From Cupriavidus agavae (GTDB lineage: Bacteria > Pseudomonadota > Gammaproteobacteria > Burkholderiales > Burkholderiaceae), in NCBI RefSeq assembly GCF_004217045.1, contig NZ_SGXM01000008.1, positions 62,001 to 126,000 on the forward strand: a stretch of DNA of 64,000 nucleotides. Reading direction: 5' to 3'. A program made the translations under genes and the position numbers. Positions 42,172 to 50,397 of the stretch are shown piece after piece (the first letter of the stretch is position 1; each line of letters opens with the position of its first letter). The notes below the pieces were generated by a model. That model was not told where the DNA came from. It searched no databases and was given only the letters and a program-made list of their open reading frames with translations.

Positions 42172-43155
42172 TCAGGTGGCCGGAGCGGGCTCGCGCGCCG
42201 GCAGCAGGCCGTCGGCCACGGCACGGCGGTAGGTGTCCTGCAGGCCGTCGTGCAGCGGGATACGCGGGCGCCAGCCGGTGGCGGCAATTGCCTGGCAGTC
42301 GAGCCGCTTGCGCGGCGTGCCGTCCGGGCGCGAGGGGTCGAACCCGATGGTGCCGCCGTAGCCCGTGGCGTGCGCCACGAGATCGGCCAGCACGGCAATG
42401 CTGACCTCGTCGTCGCTGCCCACGTTCAGGAAGCCATGGCGCGCCGCCTGCCGGTACGCATCGCGTGGCAGCGCCATCATGTGCAGGCAGGCGCTGGCAA
42501 GGTCGTCCACGTGGAGGAATTCGCGCAGCGGCCGGCCGGTACCCCAGACCGACACATGCGAGGCGCCACTGGCGGCGGCATCGTGAAAGCGCCGCAGCAG
42601 GCCCGGAATCACATGGCTGTTCTCGGCGTGGTAGTTGTCGCCGGGGCCGTAGAGATTGGTTGGCATCGCGCACCGGTAGTCGGTGCCGTACTGGCGGTTG
42701 TAGCTGTCGCACAGCATGATGCCGGCGATCTTGGCCAGCGCGTACGGGGCGTTGGTGGGTTCCAGCGCGCCGGTCAGCAGCGCTTCCTCGCGGATCGGCT
42801 GGGTGGCCAGGCGCGGGTAGATGCAGCTGGAACCGAGGAACAGCAGCTTCCGCACGCCGTGCTGCCAGGCCGCGTGGATCACGTGCGTGGCAATCGCCAG
42901 GTTCTGGTGGATGAACTCGGCCGGGTAGCTGTTGTTGGCGTGGATGCCGCCCACGCGCGCCGCGGCCAGGTAGACCTGGTCGATGCGCTCGCTGGCAAAG
43001 AACGCCTGCACCTGCTGCTGGTCGCAGAGGTCCAGCTCGGCATGGCTGCGCACCACGATCTCGGCATCGCCGCGTGCCGTCAGCGCGCGGACCAGTGCCG
43101 AGCCCACCATGCCCCGGTGGCCGGCCACGAGGATGCGGGGCCGGGCGTCAGTCAT
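42172..43155 (-). CDS. fcl: GDP-L-fucose synthase
   Basis: A 327-aa SDR epimerase/reductase converting GDP-4-keto-6-deoxymannose to GDP-L-fucose with NADPH. Rossmann motif GHRGMVGSAL at 13-22, SSCIYPR with the catalytic Ser, and YALAK with catalytic Tyr and Lys; NLYGPGDNYHAENSHVIPGL is a family hallmark. The start overlaps the end of gmd by eight bases, so the two act as a translationally coupled pair. Confidence 0.96.
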   Translation of the reverse strand: MTDARPRILVAGHRGMVGSALVRALTARGDAEIVVRSHAELDLCDQQQVQAFFASERIDQVYLAAARVGGIHANNSYPAEFIHQNLAIATHVIHAAWQHGVRKLLFLGSSCIYPRLATQPIREEALLTGALEPTNAPYALAKIAGIMLCDSYNRQYGTDYRCAMPTNLYGPGDNYHAENSHVIPGLLRRFHDAAASGASHVSVWGTGRPLREFLHVDDLASACLHMMALPRDAYRQAARHGFLNVGSDDEVSIAVLADLVAHATGYGGTIGFDPSRPDGTPRKRLDCQAIAATGWRPRIPLHDGLQDTYRRAVADGLLPAREPAPAT

Positions 43156-44338
43156 GATGGTCGTAGGCGCGGAAGCCGGCCATGCGCACCAGCGCGTCGC
43201 GGCGCGCGGCGGCGTAGTCGGACTCGATCATCTCCTGCACCAGCGCGTCGAAACCGATGCGCGGCGTCCAGCCCAGCCTGTCGCGGGCACGGCTGGCGTC
43301 GCCGAGCAGCGTTTCCACCTCGGTCGGGCGGAAGTAGCGCGGGTCCACGCGCACGATCACGTCGCCCACCTTGCAGGCGGGGCGCTGCGCGCCGTGGCCG
43401 TCGGCGATGGCCGTGACCACGCCGGTCTCCTCGGTGCCCTGGCCGCGGAATTCCACGGTAATGCCCAGATGGGCGGCGGCCAGCGTGACGAATTCGCGCA
43501 CGCTGTGCTGCTCGCCGCTGGCGATGACGAAGTCCTCGGCCTGCTGTTGTTGCAGCATCAGCCACTGCATTTCCACGTAGTCGCGCGCATGGCCCCAGTC
43601 GCGCAGCGCGGACAGGTTGCCGAGGTACAGCGTGTCCTGCAGCCCCAGCGCGATACGGGCGATGGCACGCGTGATCTTGCGCGTGACGAAGGTCTCGCCC
43701 CGGATCGGGCTCTCGTGGTTGAACAGGATGCCGTTGCAGGCGTACATGCCGTAGGCCTCGCGGTAGTTCACGGTGATCCAGTACGCGTAGAGCTTGGCCG
43801 CCGCGTACGGGCTGCGCGGGTAGAACGGCGTGGTCTCCTTCTGCGGGATCTCCTGCACCAGCCCGTACAGCTCGGAGGTGGACGCCTGGTAGAAGCGCGT
43901 CTTCTTTTCGAGGCCGAGGATGCGCAGCGCCTCCAGCAGCCGCAGGGTGCCGAGCGCGTCGGTATTGGCGGTGTACTCGGGTTCCTCGAACGAAACCTGC
44001 ACGTGGCTTTGTGCGGCGAGGTTGTAGACCTCGTCGGGCTGGCACTGCTGCACCACGCGCATCAGGCTGGCCGTGTCGGTCATGTCGCCGTGATGCAGGA
44101 ACAGGCGCCGGTCGGCGACGTGCGGGTCCTGGTAGAGGTGGTCGATCCGCTCGGTGTTGAACTGCGAGCTGCGGCGCTTGATGCCGTGCACCTCGTAGCC
44201 CTTGTCGAGCAGCATTTCACACAGGTAGGCGCCGTCCTGCCCGGTGATGCCGGTGATCAGTGCGCGGCGCGGGCGCGAGGCGGGCGGCAGTGCCGTTTCG
44301 CCGATTCCTGCAAGAGGCTGGAGTTCGTTGGCTCCCAT
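43148..44338 (-). CDS. gmd: GDP-mannose 4,6-dehydratase
   Basis: A 396-aa SDR enzyme making GDP-4-keto-6-deoxy-D-mannose from GDP-mannose supplied by ManC. Start at 44338 (MGANELQPLAG) with CAGGAAG upstream; the longer frame to 44425 crosses the promoter. Motifs: TGITGQDGAYL, QASTSELYG with the catalytic Ser/Thr-Glu, and YAAAKLYAYW with Tyr and Lys. The N-terminus is about 20 residues longer than E. coli Gmd. First gene of the five-gene minus-strand operon gmd-fcl-wcaI-wzy-cgeB-like. Confidence 0.96.
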   Translation of the reverse strand: MGANELQPLAGIGETALPPASRPRRALITGITGQDGAYLCEMLLDKGYEVHGIKRRSSQFNTERIDHLYQDPHVADRRLFLHHGDMTDTASLMRVVQQCQPDEVYNLAAQSHVQVSFEEPEYTANTDALGTLRLLEALRILGLEKKTRFYQASTSELYGLVQEIPQKETTPFYPRSPYAAAKLYAYWITVNYREAYGMYACNGILFNHESPIRGETFVTRKITRAIARIALGLQDTLYLGNLSALRDWGHARDYVEMQWLMLQQQQAEDFVIASGEQHSVREFVTLAAAHLGITVEFRGQGTEETGVVTAIADGHGAQRPACKVGDVIVRVDPRYFRPTEVETLLGDASRARDRLGWTPRIGFDALVQEMIESDYAAARRDALVRMAGFRAYDHHD

Positions 44339-44500
44339 ATCTTCCTGTGCTCCCCGATGATGGCCGCAAAGTGCATCCGCCGGGCAGCGGCATGCCCGTG
44401 AGGCGACTGTAGCGAGGCGCGCCATGGGTCACTGTGGGATAGCACACAGAGGTGGGAATGTTGCGGGGGAGGGACGCAGAAACGGGTACGGGGGAGGGTC

Positions 44501-44535
44501 TTTCTCCCCTCTCCCATGAAAATGGGAGAGGGGAG
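44501..44535. repeat. CTCCCCTCTCCC hairpin repeat, copy 3
   Basis: CTCCCCTCTCCCAT (44504-44517) pairs perfectly with ATGGGAGAGGGGAG (44522-44535) around a GAAA loop. It follows the LuxR gene (minus strand) by 16 bases and precedes the gmd promoter region, so it probably ends the regulator transcript. Confidence 0.82.
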
Positions 44536-44550
44536 CACTTCAGGGCATCG

Positions 44551-45486
44551 TCAGAGAGATGCCGCGCTGCCAGCCGCCACGAACCGGTTCTCGTCGCGCC
44601 GGGCGGGCTGGACGGGAGTGGCGTGCTCGTCGCCGTTGACCCATTCCAGCGTGGCGCCGCGCTGCAGGGCGGCGTAGACGGCCTCGCCCTTGTTCCGTAC
44701 CTTGAGGCGCTGGTACAGCGTGCAGGCGTGGCTTTTCACGGTGGCCACCGAGATGTTCAGCATGCGGCTGACCGTCTTGATCGGATAGCCGCGCGCCAGC
44801 AGCACCAGCACCTCGTACTGGCGCGGCGTGATCTTGAGCATCTCCGCCTCGTCGTAGCTCGGTTCTTCCTCGGCCAGTTTCACCACCGGCGCGGGGCCGG
44901 AAGACGACGCGGCGATCGGCTGGCCCGGGCGCAGGCTGGTCAGGTCGCGCACGGCCACCGCGGCGCGCATGGCGTTGGCGCATGCGGCTGGCGACGCCGG
45001 ATCGGGAGCGACGGCCGGCGTCAGCGGCAGCGGGGCCGCCGAAGCCAGCGACGTGGCCGCCGGCATGGCCGAACGCGACGCCACGGGCGTGGGCACCGCC
45101 TCGCCGGCGAACATCAGTCCCTGGACGCTGGAGACGGCCAGCCGGATGGCGGCCTCGATCACGGCCAGCGAGGCCGATTTCGGCAGGCAGCCGCAGATGC
45201 CGCGCGCCGCATCGGCATTGGGCACGTGCAGCGGCAAGGCGTCGGCCAGCACCAGGATGCGTTGCGGAGCCAGGCGGTCCCGCGCCTGTTCCAGCTGTTC
45301 CCAGCCCAGGGCCTGGTCGGCGGGCATGCCGAAGACCAGAAGGTCGGCGTTTCGGTGCGGGGTCTCCAGACGGTGGATGTCACCTGGCGCAAGCGCCAGC
45401 ACGTGTCCGGATTCCTGGATGGTCTCGAGCATCTGCAACAGCCCGAGCCGGAGCAGCGGATGCTCCTCGATCAGCAAGGCGTTCAT
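44551..45486 (-). CDS. LuxR-family regulator, paralogue of the one at 9277
   Basis: A 311-aa regulator from the ATG at 45486 (MNALLIEEHPLLRLGLLQML), with a GGGGAG ribosome site; the frame to 45594 is upstream DNA. The receiver-like domain shows ADLLVFGMP, with Gly where the phospho-Asp should be, and keeps the Lys in CLPKSAS. A long Ala/Pro-rich linker (about 130-215) precedes the HTH (ITPRQYEVLVLLARGYPIKT, SRMLNISVATVKSHACTLYQ). The HTH is nearly identical to that of the regulator at 9277-10095, so both likely bind related sites. Located just upstream of gmd in the same direction. A sigma-54-like promoter lies 92 bases before the start. Confidence 0.87.
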   Translation of the reverse strand: MNALLIEEHPLLRLGLLQMLETIQESGHVLALAPGDIHRLETPHRNADLLVFGMPADQALGWEQLEQARDRLAPQRILVLADALPLHVPNADAARGICGCLPKSASLAVIEAAIRLAVSSVQGLMFAGEAVPTPVASRSAMPAATSLASAAPLPLTPAVAPDPASPAACANAMRAAVAVRDLTSLRPGQPIAASSSGPAPVVKLAEEEPSYDEAEMLKITPRQYEVLVLLARGYPIKTVSRMLNISVATVKSHACTLYQRLKVRNKGEAVYAALQRGATLEWVNGDEHATPVQPARRDENRFVAAGSAASL

Positions 45487-45577
45487 TCTTCTTGACTCCC
45501 CGTTGTGGGTGAGATGCGGGACGCTTTGCGTGAGGGAATTCGACTGCAGCGATCGGGGCGGCCACCCGCGAAGGTGC

Positions 45578-45593
45578 CGCAAAACAACCGCCA
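45578..45593 (-). promoter_or_regulatory. Candidate sigma-54 promoter of the LuxR paralogue
   Basis: On the minus strand TGGCGGTTGTTTTGC has GG and GC separated by exactly 10 bases, with TGGC at -24 and TTGC at -12, close to the consensus TGGCAC-N5-TTGC. It is 92 bases before the start codon. Confidence 0.45.
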
Positions 45594-46166
45594 TAACCCC
45601 GTGCTTCCGTGTCGATCGATGCCTGTTTGTCAGAGAGGCTTGTCCGCGTGACCGGAAGTATGACCCGTACCCTTACCCGAAAAAATCTCGCTCCTGAATT
45701 TAGAAACTTGAATTCATCTTATGGGCTGGTTTGAACGAATGCAAGCGGGGGGGAGTGGGGGGTGTGCAGGATGTAATGGGTTGTCCTACATAATCCATTG
45801 CAGGACTACCGCGTTAGTGGGGAAAAGTAATCGAAAAGTCATGAAAATCACCCGGCACGACGGTTTCACCGTTGATACAACAAGCATCGGAAGTGTTTCA
45901 GCGCTGCAACCATTTTGAATGAAAATCGCTTTTGGATTATCAAATTGCCACCCACATGGGGGGTTTGGCATTAACGGGAATCATGGGGGGTGGCGCATTA
46001 TTGAAACCACTTGAAAAAATTGCCGGGTGAGAGATTTGCGCAAGCCCCGGATGCGGGATGGCGGGTGGCCTAGTGCAAAAGGATGAGATAAAAAATCGTT
46101 CCTCGGCACGAAGGAAAATCAGGGAGTTGCGTCACCGCCGCCCGGCTTGCCACCTACCCATGCATG

Positions 46167-46210
46167 GCTGAAAGCCGGACCTCTCGCCCGGAGGTCCGGC
46201 CGGCTTCAGC
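46167..46210 (-). terminator. Large hairpin after the WXXGXW-type gene
   Basis: GCTGAAAGCCGGACCTC (46167-46183) pairs with 46191-46210, apart from a three-base bulge, around TCGCCCG. It is 63 bases beyond the stop of the minus-strand gene ending at 46274. There is no T run, so it may act as a weak or factor-assisted terminator. Confidence 0.5.
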
Positions 46211-46273
46211 CTTCGGTACAGGGTGCGGGGCGAGCGGGTACTGACTCACCTGCGCCGGAGGCTGCCCGGAATG

Positions 46274-46579
46274 TCAGCGCGTCCAGTGGCCGGGGCGGCG
46301 ATACCAGCCATGGGGACCTTTCACCCAGCGGTCAGGCACGTAGCGGTGGCCGGGACGGGCCGACTCCCAGTGGCCGCCGCGCCAGGCGTAGTTGCCGCGC
46401 GCCCGTTCATAGTGGCCGGGCACCCAGGCATGGCCGGGACGCGGCGCGGGGCGCGCCTCGTAGTGGCGCGGGGGCGGCGGGTTCTTGTAGTAGCCATGGG
46501 CCTGGGCGGCCGGGGACAGCAGTCCGAACAGGCTACCCGTGGTCAGTACGGCGGCGGCAAGCAAGAGTTGGCGTTTCAT
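46274..46579 (-). CDS. Secreted YXWGXW/WXXGXW-repeat protein
   Basis: A 101-aa exported protein. I start at 46579 (MKRQLLLAAAVLTTG), which has GAGGAGAAACC before the ATG; the frame to 46777 is upstream. The signal peptide ends AAQA before HGYYKN. The mature part is short, basic and aromatic, with repeats of the type PGHAWVPGHYERARG, AWRGGHWESARPGHRYVPDR and GWYRRPGHW, the W-x2-G-x-[WY] pattern common in Burkholderiales periplasmic proteins. Function of this family is unknown; a cell-wall or polysaccharide-binding role is a guess. Confidence 0.85.
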   Translation of the reverse strand: MKRQLLLAAAVLTTGSLFGLLSPAAQAHGYYKNPPPPRHYEARPAPRPGHAWVPGHYERARGNYAWRGGHWESARPGHRYVPDRWVKGPHGWYRRPGHWTR

Positions 46580-46635
46580 GGGTTTCTCCTCGGTCCGGGG
46601 GTGTCCGGGAATATCAGATTCGTGGGTGGCGCGGC

Positions 46636-46746
46636 TCAGTAGCGGTGGTGATAGTGGCCGCCGCCACGGGGCGGTACCACGATGCAGGCAGACAACAGGG
46701 CGCTGGTCGTGGCGAGCAGCAGGGCGATGGCAATGGCGCGTTTCAT
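46636..46746 (-). CDS. Very short lipoprotein
   Basis: A 36-aa product, MKRAIAIALLLATTSALLSA and then CIVVPPRGGGHYHHRY: a lipoprotein signal with lipobox LLSAC leaves a 16-residue mature peptide rich in His, Gly and Tyr. A GGAGTCCCC stretch precedes the ATG. It is 56 bases upstream of, and co-directional with, the repeat protein gene above, so they probably form one transcript. The alternative is a degraded gene. Confidence 0.6.
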   Translation of the reverse strand: MKRAIAIALLLATTSALLSACIVVPPRGGGHYHHRY

Positions 46747-47156
46747 CTGGGGACTCCGTGTGGGGGGCGTTGAACACGGCTTCACTCTAGCGGCGGGGGC
46801 GGCGCCGGCGCGGTTGCAGTTGTAAGGCTGTCTCACATGGCAGTCATGCAAACCGGGGGCGGGCGAAGGCACCGGGGCCGCCCGCCAGGCGTTGCCACGC
46901 AAGGGCTGGCAGGAAAGTGACGGGTACGTCTGGAGAATCTCTGATGGGTCAGCGGCCGATAATGTGGCGTTACATCGGAAATGTCTGCCGCAACGTTTGA
47001 CCCGCGCGCTGCCGGACAGGACGCCCCCCGCATCGGTTTCGGCGCGCACAGTCACTTACCCCGAAGTGCGCAGAAACGGGTACGCTTGATCCATGCTATG
47101 GAAGTCGCAGCAAGCTTGCGCGAGTCTTGTTTGCCGTATTCCCGAGGGAGGACGTC
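46747..47156. other. Intergenic region
   Basis: About 410 bases between divergent small genes. I see no convincing gene or clear operator; it should hold the promoter of the lipoprotein/repeat-protein pair on the minus strand. Confidence 0.5.
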
Positions 47157-47297
47157 ATGCCGGTCATGTTCATCGTGCTCGTTCTGCAGGCGCTGGAGGG
47201 CCTCAGCCCGCTGGCCGTGCCCGAGTTCGCAAGGGCGCGATTCGAAGGCGTCCCGGCCGATGCCGTGGCCGTCATGGAACGGCCCCACGCGCCTTAG
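47157..47297 (+). CDS. Possible 46-aa small protein
   Basis: ATG at 47157 with a strong GAGGGAGG ribosome site at 47144-47151. The product begins MPVMFIVLVLQALEGLSPLA, a hydrophobic N-terminus, and ends EFARARFEGVPADAVAVMER plus PHAP. No family recognised. Only the ribosome site and the protein-like third-base GC bias support it. Confidence 0.4.
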   Translation: MPVMFIVLVLQALEGLSPLAVPEFARARFEGVPADAVAVMERPHAP

Positions 47298-47312
47298 CCG
47301 CCCCGGCGTCTT

Positions 47313-47477
47313 TCAGCCGAAGAATTCCTGGTAATAGCGCGTGCACGTGCCCGACTGGCGGAACGTGTAGGGCAACTCGGCCATGGCCGCCGCGTCGAGC
47401 GAGCCGAACGGGATATCGAGATCGGCCTCGGGTTGGTCTGCGGGGCTGTCGGTACGGGAGAGGTGCTGGGGGTTCAT
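47313..47477 (-). CDS. Small hypothetical protein
   Basis: A 54-aa frame starting MNPQHLSRTDSPADQPEADL at 47477; it could be longer, up to 47603. The C-terminal half (IPFGSLDAAAMAELPYTFRQ, SGTCTRYYQEFFG) looks like a folded small protein. Ribosome site weak. No function recognised. Confidence 0.45.
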   Translation of the reverse strand: MNPQHLSRTDSPADQPEADLDIPFGSLDAAAMAELPYTFRQSGTCTRYYQEFFG

Positions 47478-47796
47478 GGTAGGTCTCGCTCGATTCAGGG
47501 CGGGCGGCAGGACTGTCGTCCCATCGTCCCGCGTTGCCGGGTGTCGCTGGCGAAATTGCCGCCACGCAGCAATCCTACGAAAACTCCGGGTCGGGATCAG
47601 CACGGCAATGCCGAAAACACCGTTCCAAATCGGGGATCAATCGCTTTTGCCTATCCTGGCGATAGGTTGCTGCAACGCAGCATGAGGCGCATCGATGGCG
47701 CATCCGCGCCACGCTTTGCGCGAATCCCCGAGAAACGGCCGCCGACCGCGCGGCGCGGGTCTATATTGGCTGTGGAACCAGTCGCGGGAGACCGCC

Positions 47797-48570
47797 ATGA
47801 GCCTGCCGCCCTGTTTTGCCGACCGCCGCGAGGCAGGCCAATACCTTGGCCGCCGGCTGGCCGAACTTGGCTATGCGCGGGCAGCCGGGGCCGAACCGGC
47901 ACTGGTGCTGGCCCTGCCGCGCGGCGGCGTGCCAGTGGCCTACGAGGTGGCGCGTGCCATCGACGGCCAGCTCGACATCCTGCTGGTACGCAAGATCGGT
48001 GCGCCCGGTTATCCGGAACTGGCGATGGGCGCCGTGGTGGAAGGCGATGCCAGCCGCCGTGATCCCCTCACCGTGACCAATGCCGACCCGTGGACGAGCC
48101 GCGCGGTGGCGTCGGGCGCGTTCGACGCCGAGCGCGGCCGGCAACTGGGCGAGATCTGCCGGCGCCAGCAGCGCTATCGACAGGGACGGCCCGTGGCGGC
48201 CATGGCGGGCCGCTGCGTGATCATGGTGGACGACGGCGTGGCCACGGGCGCCACGATGCGCGCGGCACTCGAGGCGGCCCGCCTGTCAGGCGCGGCGCGC
48301 GTGGTGGCTGCGGTGCCGGTGGGCGCGCCGGACGGGCTCGACACGCTGCGCGCGTCGGCCGACGAGGTGGTGTGCCTGAATGCGCCGGCCAGCTTCGGCG
48401 CGGTGGGGGTCTTCTATCTGGATTTCACGCAGGTCAGCGACGATGAGGCGATAGGCCTGCTGCGCGAGGCCGGCTGCGCCTCGACGTCGGCGCGGCCCCG
48501 CATCCCGGCCCCGGTGTCGGGCTGGGCGCGCGGCCAGGCCGGTCTCATGCCGGGCCGGATGGTGCGCTGA
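47797..48570 (+). CDS. Phosphoribosyltransferase-family protein
   Basis: A 257-aa protein of the type I phosphoribosyltransferase fold. The PRPP-binding loop is CVIMVDDGVATGATMRAAL (two acidic residues followed by Gly-Val-Ala-Thr-Gly) near residues 143-162; the N-terminal ALPRGGVPVAYEVARAI and LVRKIGAPGYPELAMGAV match a family often found in stress-related loci. CGGGAGACCGCC precedes the ATG at 47797. The specific base substrate is not known. Its end overlaps the convergent LeuD-like gene by 26 bases. Confidence 0.9.
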   Translation: MSLPPCFADRREAGQYLGRRLAELGYARAAGAEPALVLALPRGGVPVAYEVARAIDGQLDILLVRKIGAPGYPELAMGAVVEGDASRRDPLTVTNADPWTSRAVASGAFDAERGRQLGEICRRQQRYRQGRPVAAMAGRCVIMVDDGVATGATMRAALEAARLSGAARVVAAVPVGAPDGLDTLRASADEVVCLNAPASFGAVGVFYLDFTQVSDDEAIGLLREAGCASTSARPRIPAPVSGWARGQAGLMPGRMVR

Positions 48571-49084
48571 GCCGGGCCTTCAGATGCGGCACCAGGCCGC
48601 CGGCGTGCAGCAGCGCGCGCAGGAAATCGGGCACGGGTTCGCAGGCGATGCTTGAGCCATCGTCGAGCCGCAGGCAGGCACCATCGAGATCGAATGCGGC
48701 GGTGGCGCCATCGGCCAGCGCGTCGGCTCCGGCGCACACCAGCACCGGCAACCCGAGGTTGATCGCATTCCGGTAGAACAGCCCGGCGAACGATGGCGCC
48801 AGCACCGCCGCCACGCCAAGGTGGCGCAGTGCCTGCGGCGCCTGCTCGCGCGACGATCCCACGCCGAAGTTGCTGCCCCCCACCACGATGTCGCCCCGGC
48901 GTACGTCCCGGGGAAACTCGGGGCGCAGGTTCTCCAGGCAGTGGCGCGCCAGCTCGTCGATGCCCGCTTTCATATAGAGGCCCGGTGCCATGGCATCGGT
49001 ATCGACGTTATCGCCGAAACGCCAGATGCGGCCCGGGACGGGGGAGGCGGGCGGTGTAGCGGAGACTTCCGAGACTGCGTTCAT
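48545..49084 (-). CDS. LeuD-like small subunit of a 3-isopropylmalate dehydratase-family hydro-lyase
   Basis: A 179-aa swivel-domain subunit: VWRFGDNVDTD-type start (here IWRFGDNVDTDAMAPGLYM), GGSNFGVGSSREQAPQAL with the substrate-binding Ser-Ser-Arg, and APSFAGLFYRNAINLGLPVL. It joins the large subunit encoded immediately upstream (ATGA overlap) to form a [4Fe-4S] hydro-lyase. Because it is separate from leuB and sits with a Bug transporter protein and a GntR regulator, a catabolic role on a malate derivative (for example citraconate or dimethylmalate type) is more likely than leucine synthesis. Confidence 0.9.
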   Translation of the reverse strand: MNAVSEVSATPPASPVPGRIWRFGDNVDTDAMAPGLYMKAGIDELARHCLENLRPEFPRDVRRGDIVVGGSNFGVGSSREQAPQALRHLGVAAVLAPSFAGLFYRNAINLGLPVLVCAGADALADGATAAFDLDGACLRLDDGSSIACEPVPDFLRALLHAGGLVPHLKARLSAPSGPA

Positions 49085-50397
49085 GCAAGAAACTGCCGGG
49101 GGTCGGTGATCTGGCCGGTAAGGGCGGTGGCGGCCACGGTCATGGGCGAGGCCAGCCAGACCGCGCTGTCGGCGTCGCCCATGCGGCCCGCGAAGTTGCG
49201 CGCGGTCGAGGCAATCGCGCGGCTGCCGGCCGGGAAGCGGCTGGCGCCATAGCCGGCGCAGGCATTGCAGGCGTTGGGCAGCAGTTCGGCGCCGGCGTCG
49301 AGCAGCGCCCCGAGCGTGCCCTCGCGGGCAGCCTGCTGCTGGTCGCGCACCGAAGCCGGCGCCACGCGCAGCGCCATGCCCGGCGCGATCCGGCGGCCGC
49401 GCAGCACGCGGGCCGCCATGCGCAGGTCTTCGAGCTTGGCGCCCGTGCAGGCGCCAAGATAGGCGATATCGATCGGCTGCCCCGCCGCCTGCGCCACCGG
49501 GGCGCTGTTGGCAGGGCTGTGCGGCGCGGCCACGTGGGGCGCCAGCGCGGCGGCGTCGTAGCGATGCGTGGCCAGTACCGGCGCCCCCGCATCGCTGCGC
49601 CAGCCTGCGATGTCGATGGCGGCCAGCGTGGCCGGGTCCACGCCTGCGTCGGCCAGCCACGCGAGCGTGGTGGCATCGGGGGCGATGAGGCCAGTCTGGG
49701 CGCCGAGTTCGGCACACATGTTGGTCAGCGTCATGCGCTCCTGCATCGGCAGCGCGGTGATGGCGGAGCCGGTGAATTCCACAGCCTCGTAGCGACCGCC
49801 GCCCAGGCCCAGTTGCGCGCACAGGAACAGCATGATGTCCTTGGCGCAGACGCCCGGCCCCAGCGCGCCGTGCCAGTCGATGCGCAGGGTTTGCGGCACG
49901 CGCAGCCAGATCTCGCCCGTGGCCAGCACGCCGGCCATCTCCGTGGCGCCGATGCCGAACATGTACGCGCCGAAGGCGCCGCCGGTGGGACTGTGGCTGT
50001 CGCCGCCCACGATGAAGCGGCCGGGCAGCACGTGGCCCCGTTCGGGCAGCACCACGTGGCAGATGCCCTGGCTGTCGATCAGGTTCGGGATGCCCGCCTC
50101 GCGCACCCAGTCACGCGTGAACTGGACGATGGCCTCGGCGTCGGGGTCGGCGGCCGGCACGAAATGGTCGGTCACCACCACGAAGCGCGACGGGTCCCAG
50201 ACCGTCGCCCCCAGCTCGCGCAGCAGCGGCGCCACGCGGCGCGGACCGCTGGAGTCGTGCGACATCGCCAGGTCCACCTTGCACATCACGATGTTGCCCG
50301 GCGTGACATGGCCGACGCCAGCCGCCCGCGCCACGAGCTTCTGGGCGAGCGTGGCTGGCGGGGTGGCGGAGGTTCCGGCGGATTCCACGGCGGTCAT
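49081..50397 (-). CDS. LeuC-like large subunit of a 3-isopropylmalate dehydratase-family hydro-lyase
   Basis: A 438-aa aconitase-superfamily subunit. Start at 50397 (MTAVESAGTS), overlapping the stop of the Bug protein gene by ATGA; the frame to 50616 runs into that gene. Family marks: VTDHFVPAADP, FIVGGDSHSPTGGAFGAYMF with the Asp-Ser-His, and the cluster ligands Cys in LGACTGAKLEDL and NACNACAGYG. Length fits archaeal/HACN-type LeuC. Substrate inferred from context only. Confidence 0.9.
   Translation of the reverse strand: MTAVESAGTSATPPATLAQKLVARAAGVGHVTPGNIVMCKVDLAMSHDSSGPRRVAPLLRELGATVWDPSRFVVVTDHFVPAADPDAEAIVQFTRDWVREAGIPNLIDSQGICHVVLPERGHVLPGRFIVGGDSHSPTGGAFGAYMFGIGATEMAGVLATGEIWLRVPQTLRIDWHGALGPGVCAKDIMLFLCAQLGLGGGRYEAVEFTGSAITALPMQERMTLTNMCAELGAQTGLIAPDATTLAWLADAGVDPATLAAIDIAGWRSDAGAPVLATHRYDAAALAPHVAAPHSPANSAPVAQAAGQPIDIAYLGACTGAKLEDLRMAARVLRGRRIAPGMALRVAPASVRDQQQAAREGTLGALLDAGAELLPNACNACAGYGASRFPAGSRAIASTARNFAGRMGDADSAVWLASPMTVAATALTGQITDPRQFLA

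Larger units (their letters stand above)
45487..46273. other. AT-rich intergenic region upstream of the LuxR paralogue
   Basis: About 790 bases without a convincing gene; a 65-codon frame at 45721-45918 has no good ribosome site. GC content falls visibly between about 45640 and 46130. It holds the candidate sigma-54 element near 45578-45593, a GTCCT...AGGAC inverted repeat at 45783-45806 and runs of G around 45749-45763. A large hairpin at 46167-46210 belongs to the gene on the right. It may be a large regulatory region or old transferred DNA. Confidence 0.55.

Noticed and set aside
45721..45918. 65-codon frame in the AT-rich region
   Set aside because: No ribosome site; Gly/Cys-rich start reflects a G run. 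Cannot be supported as a gene.
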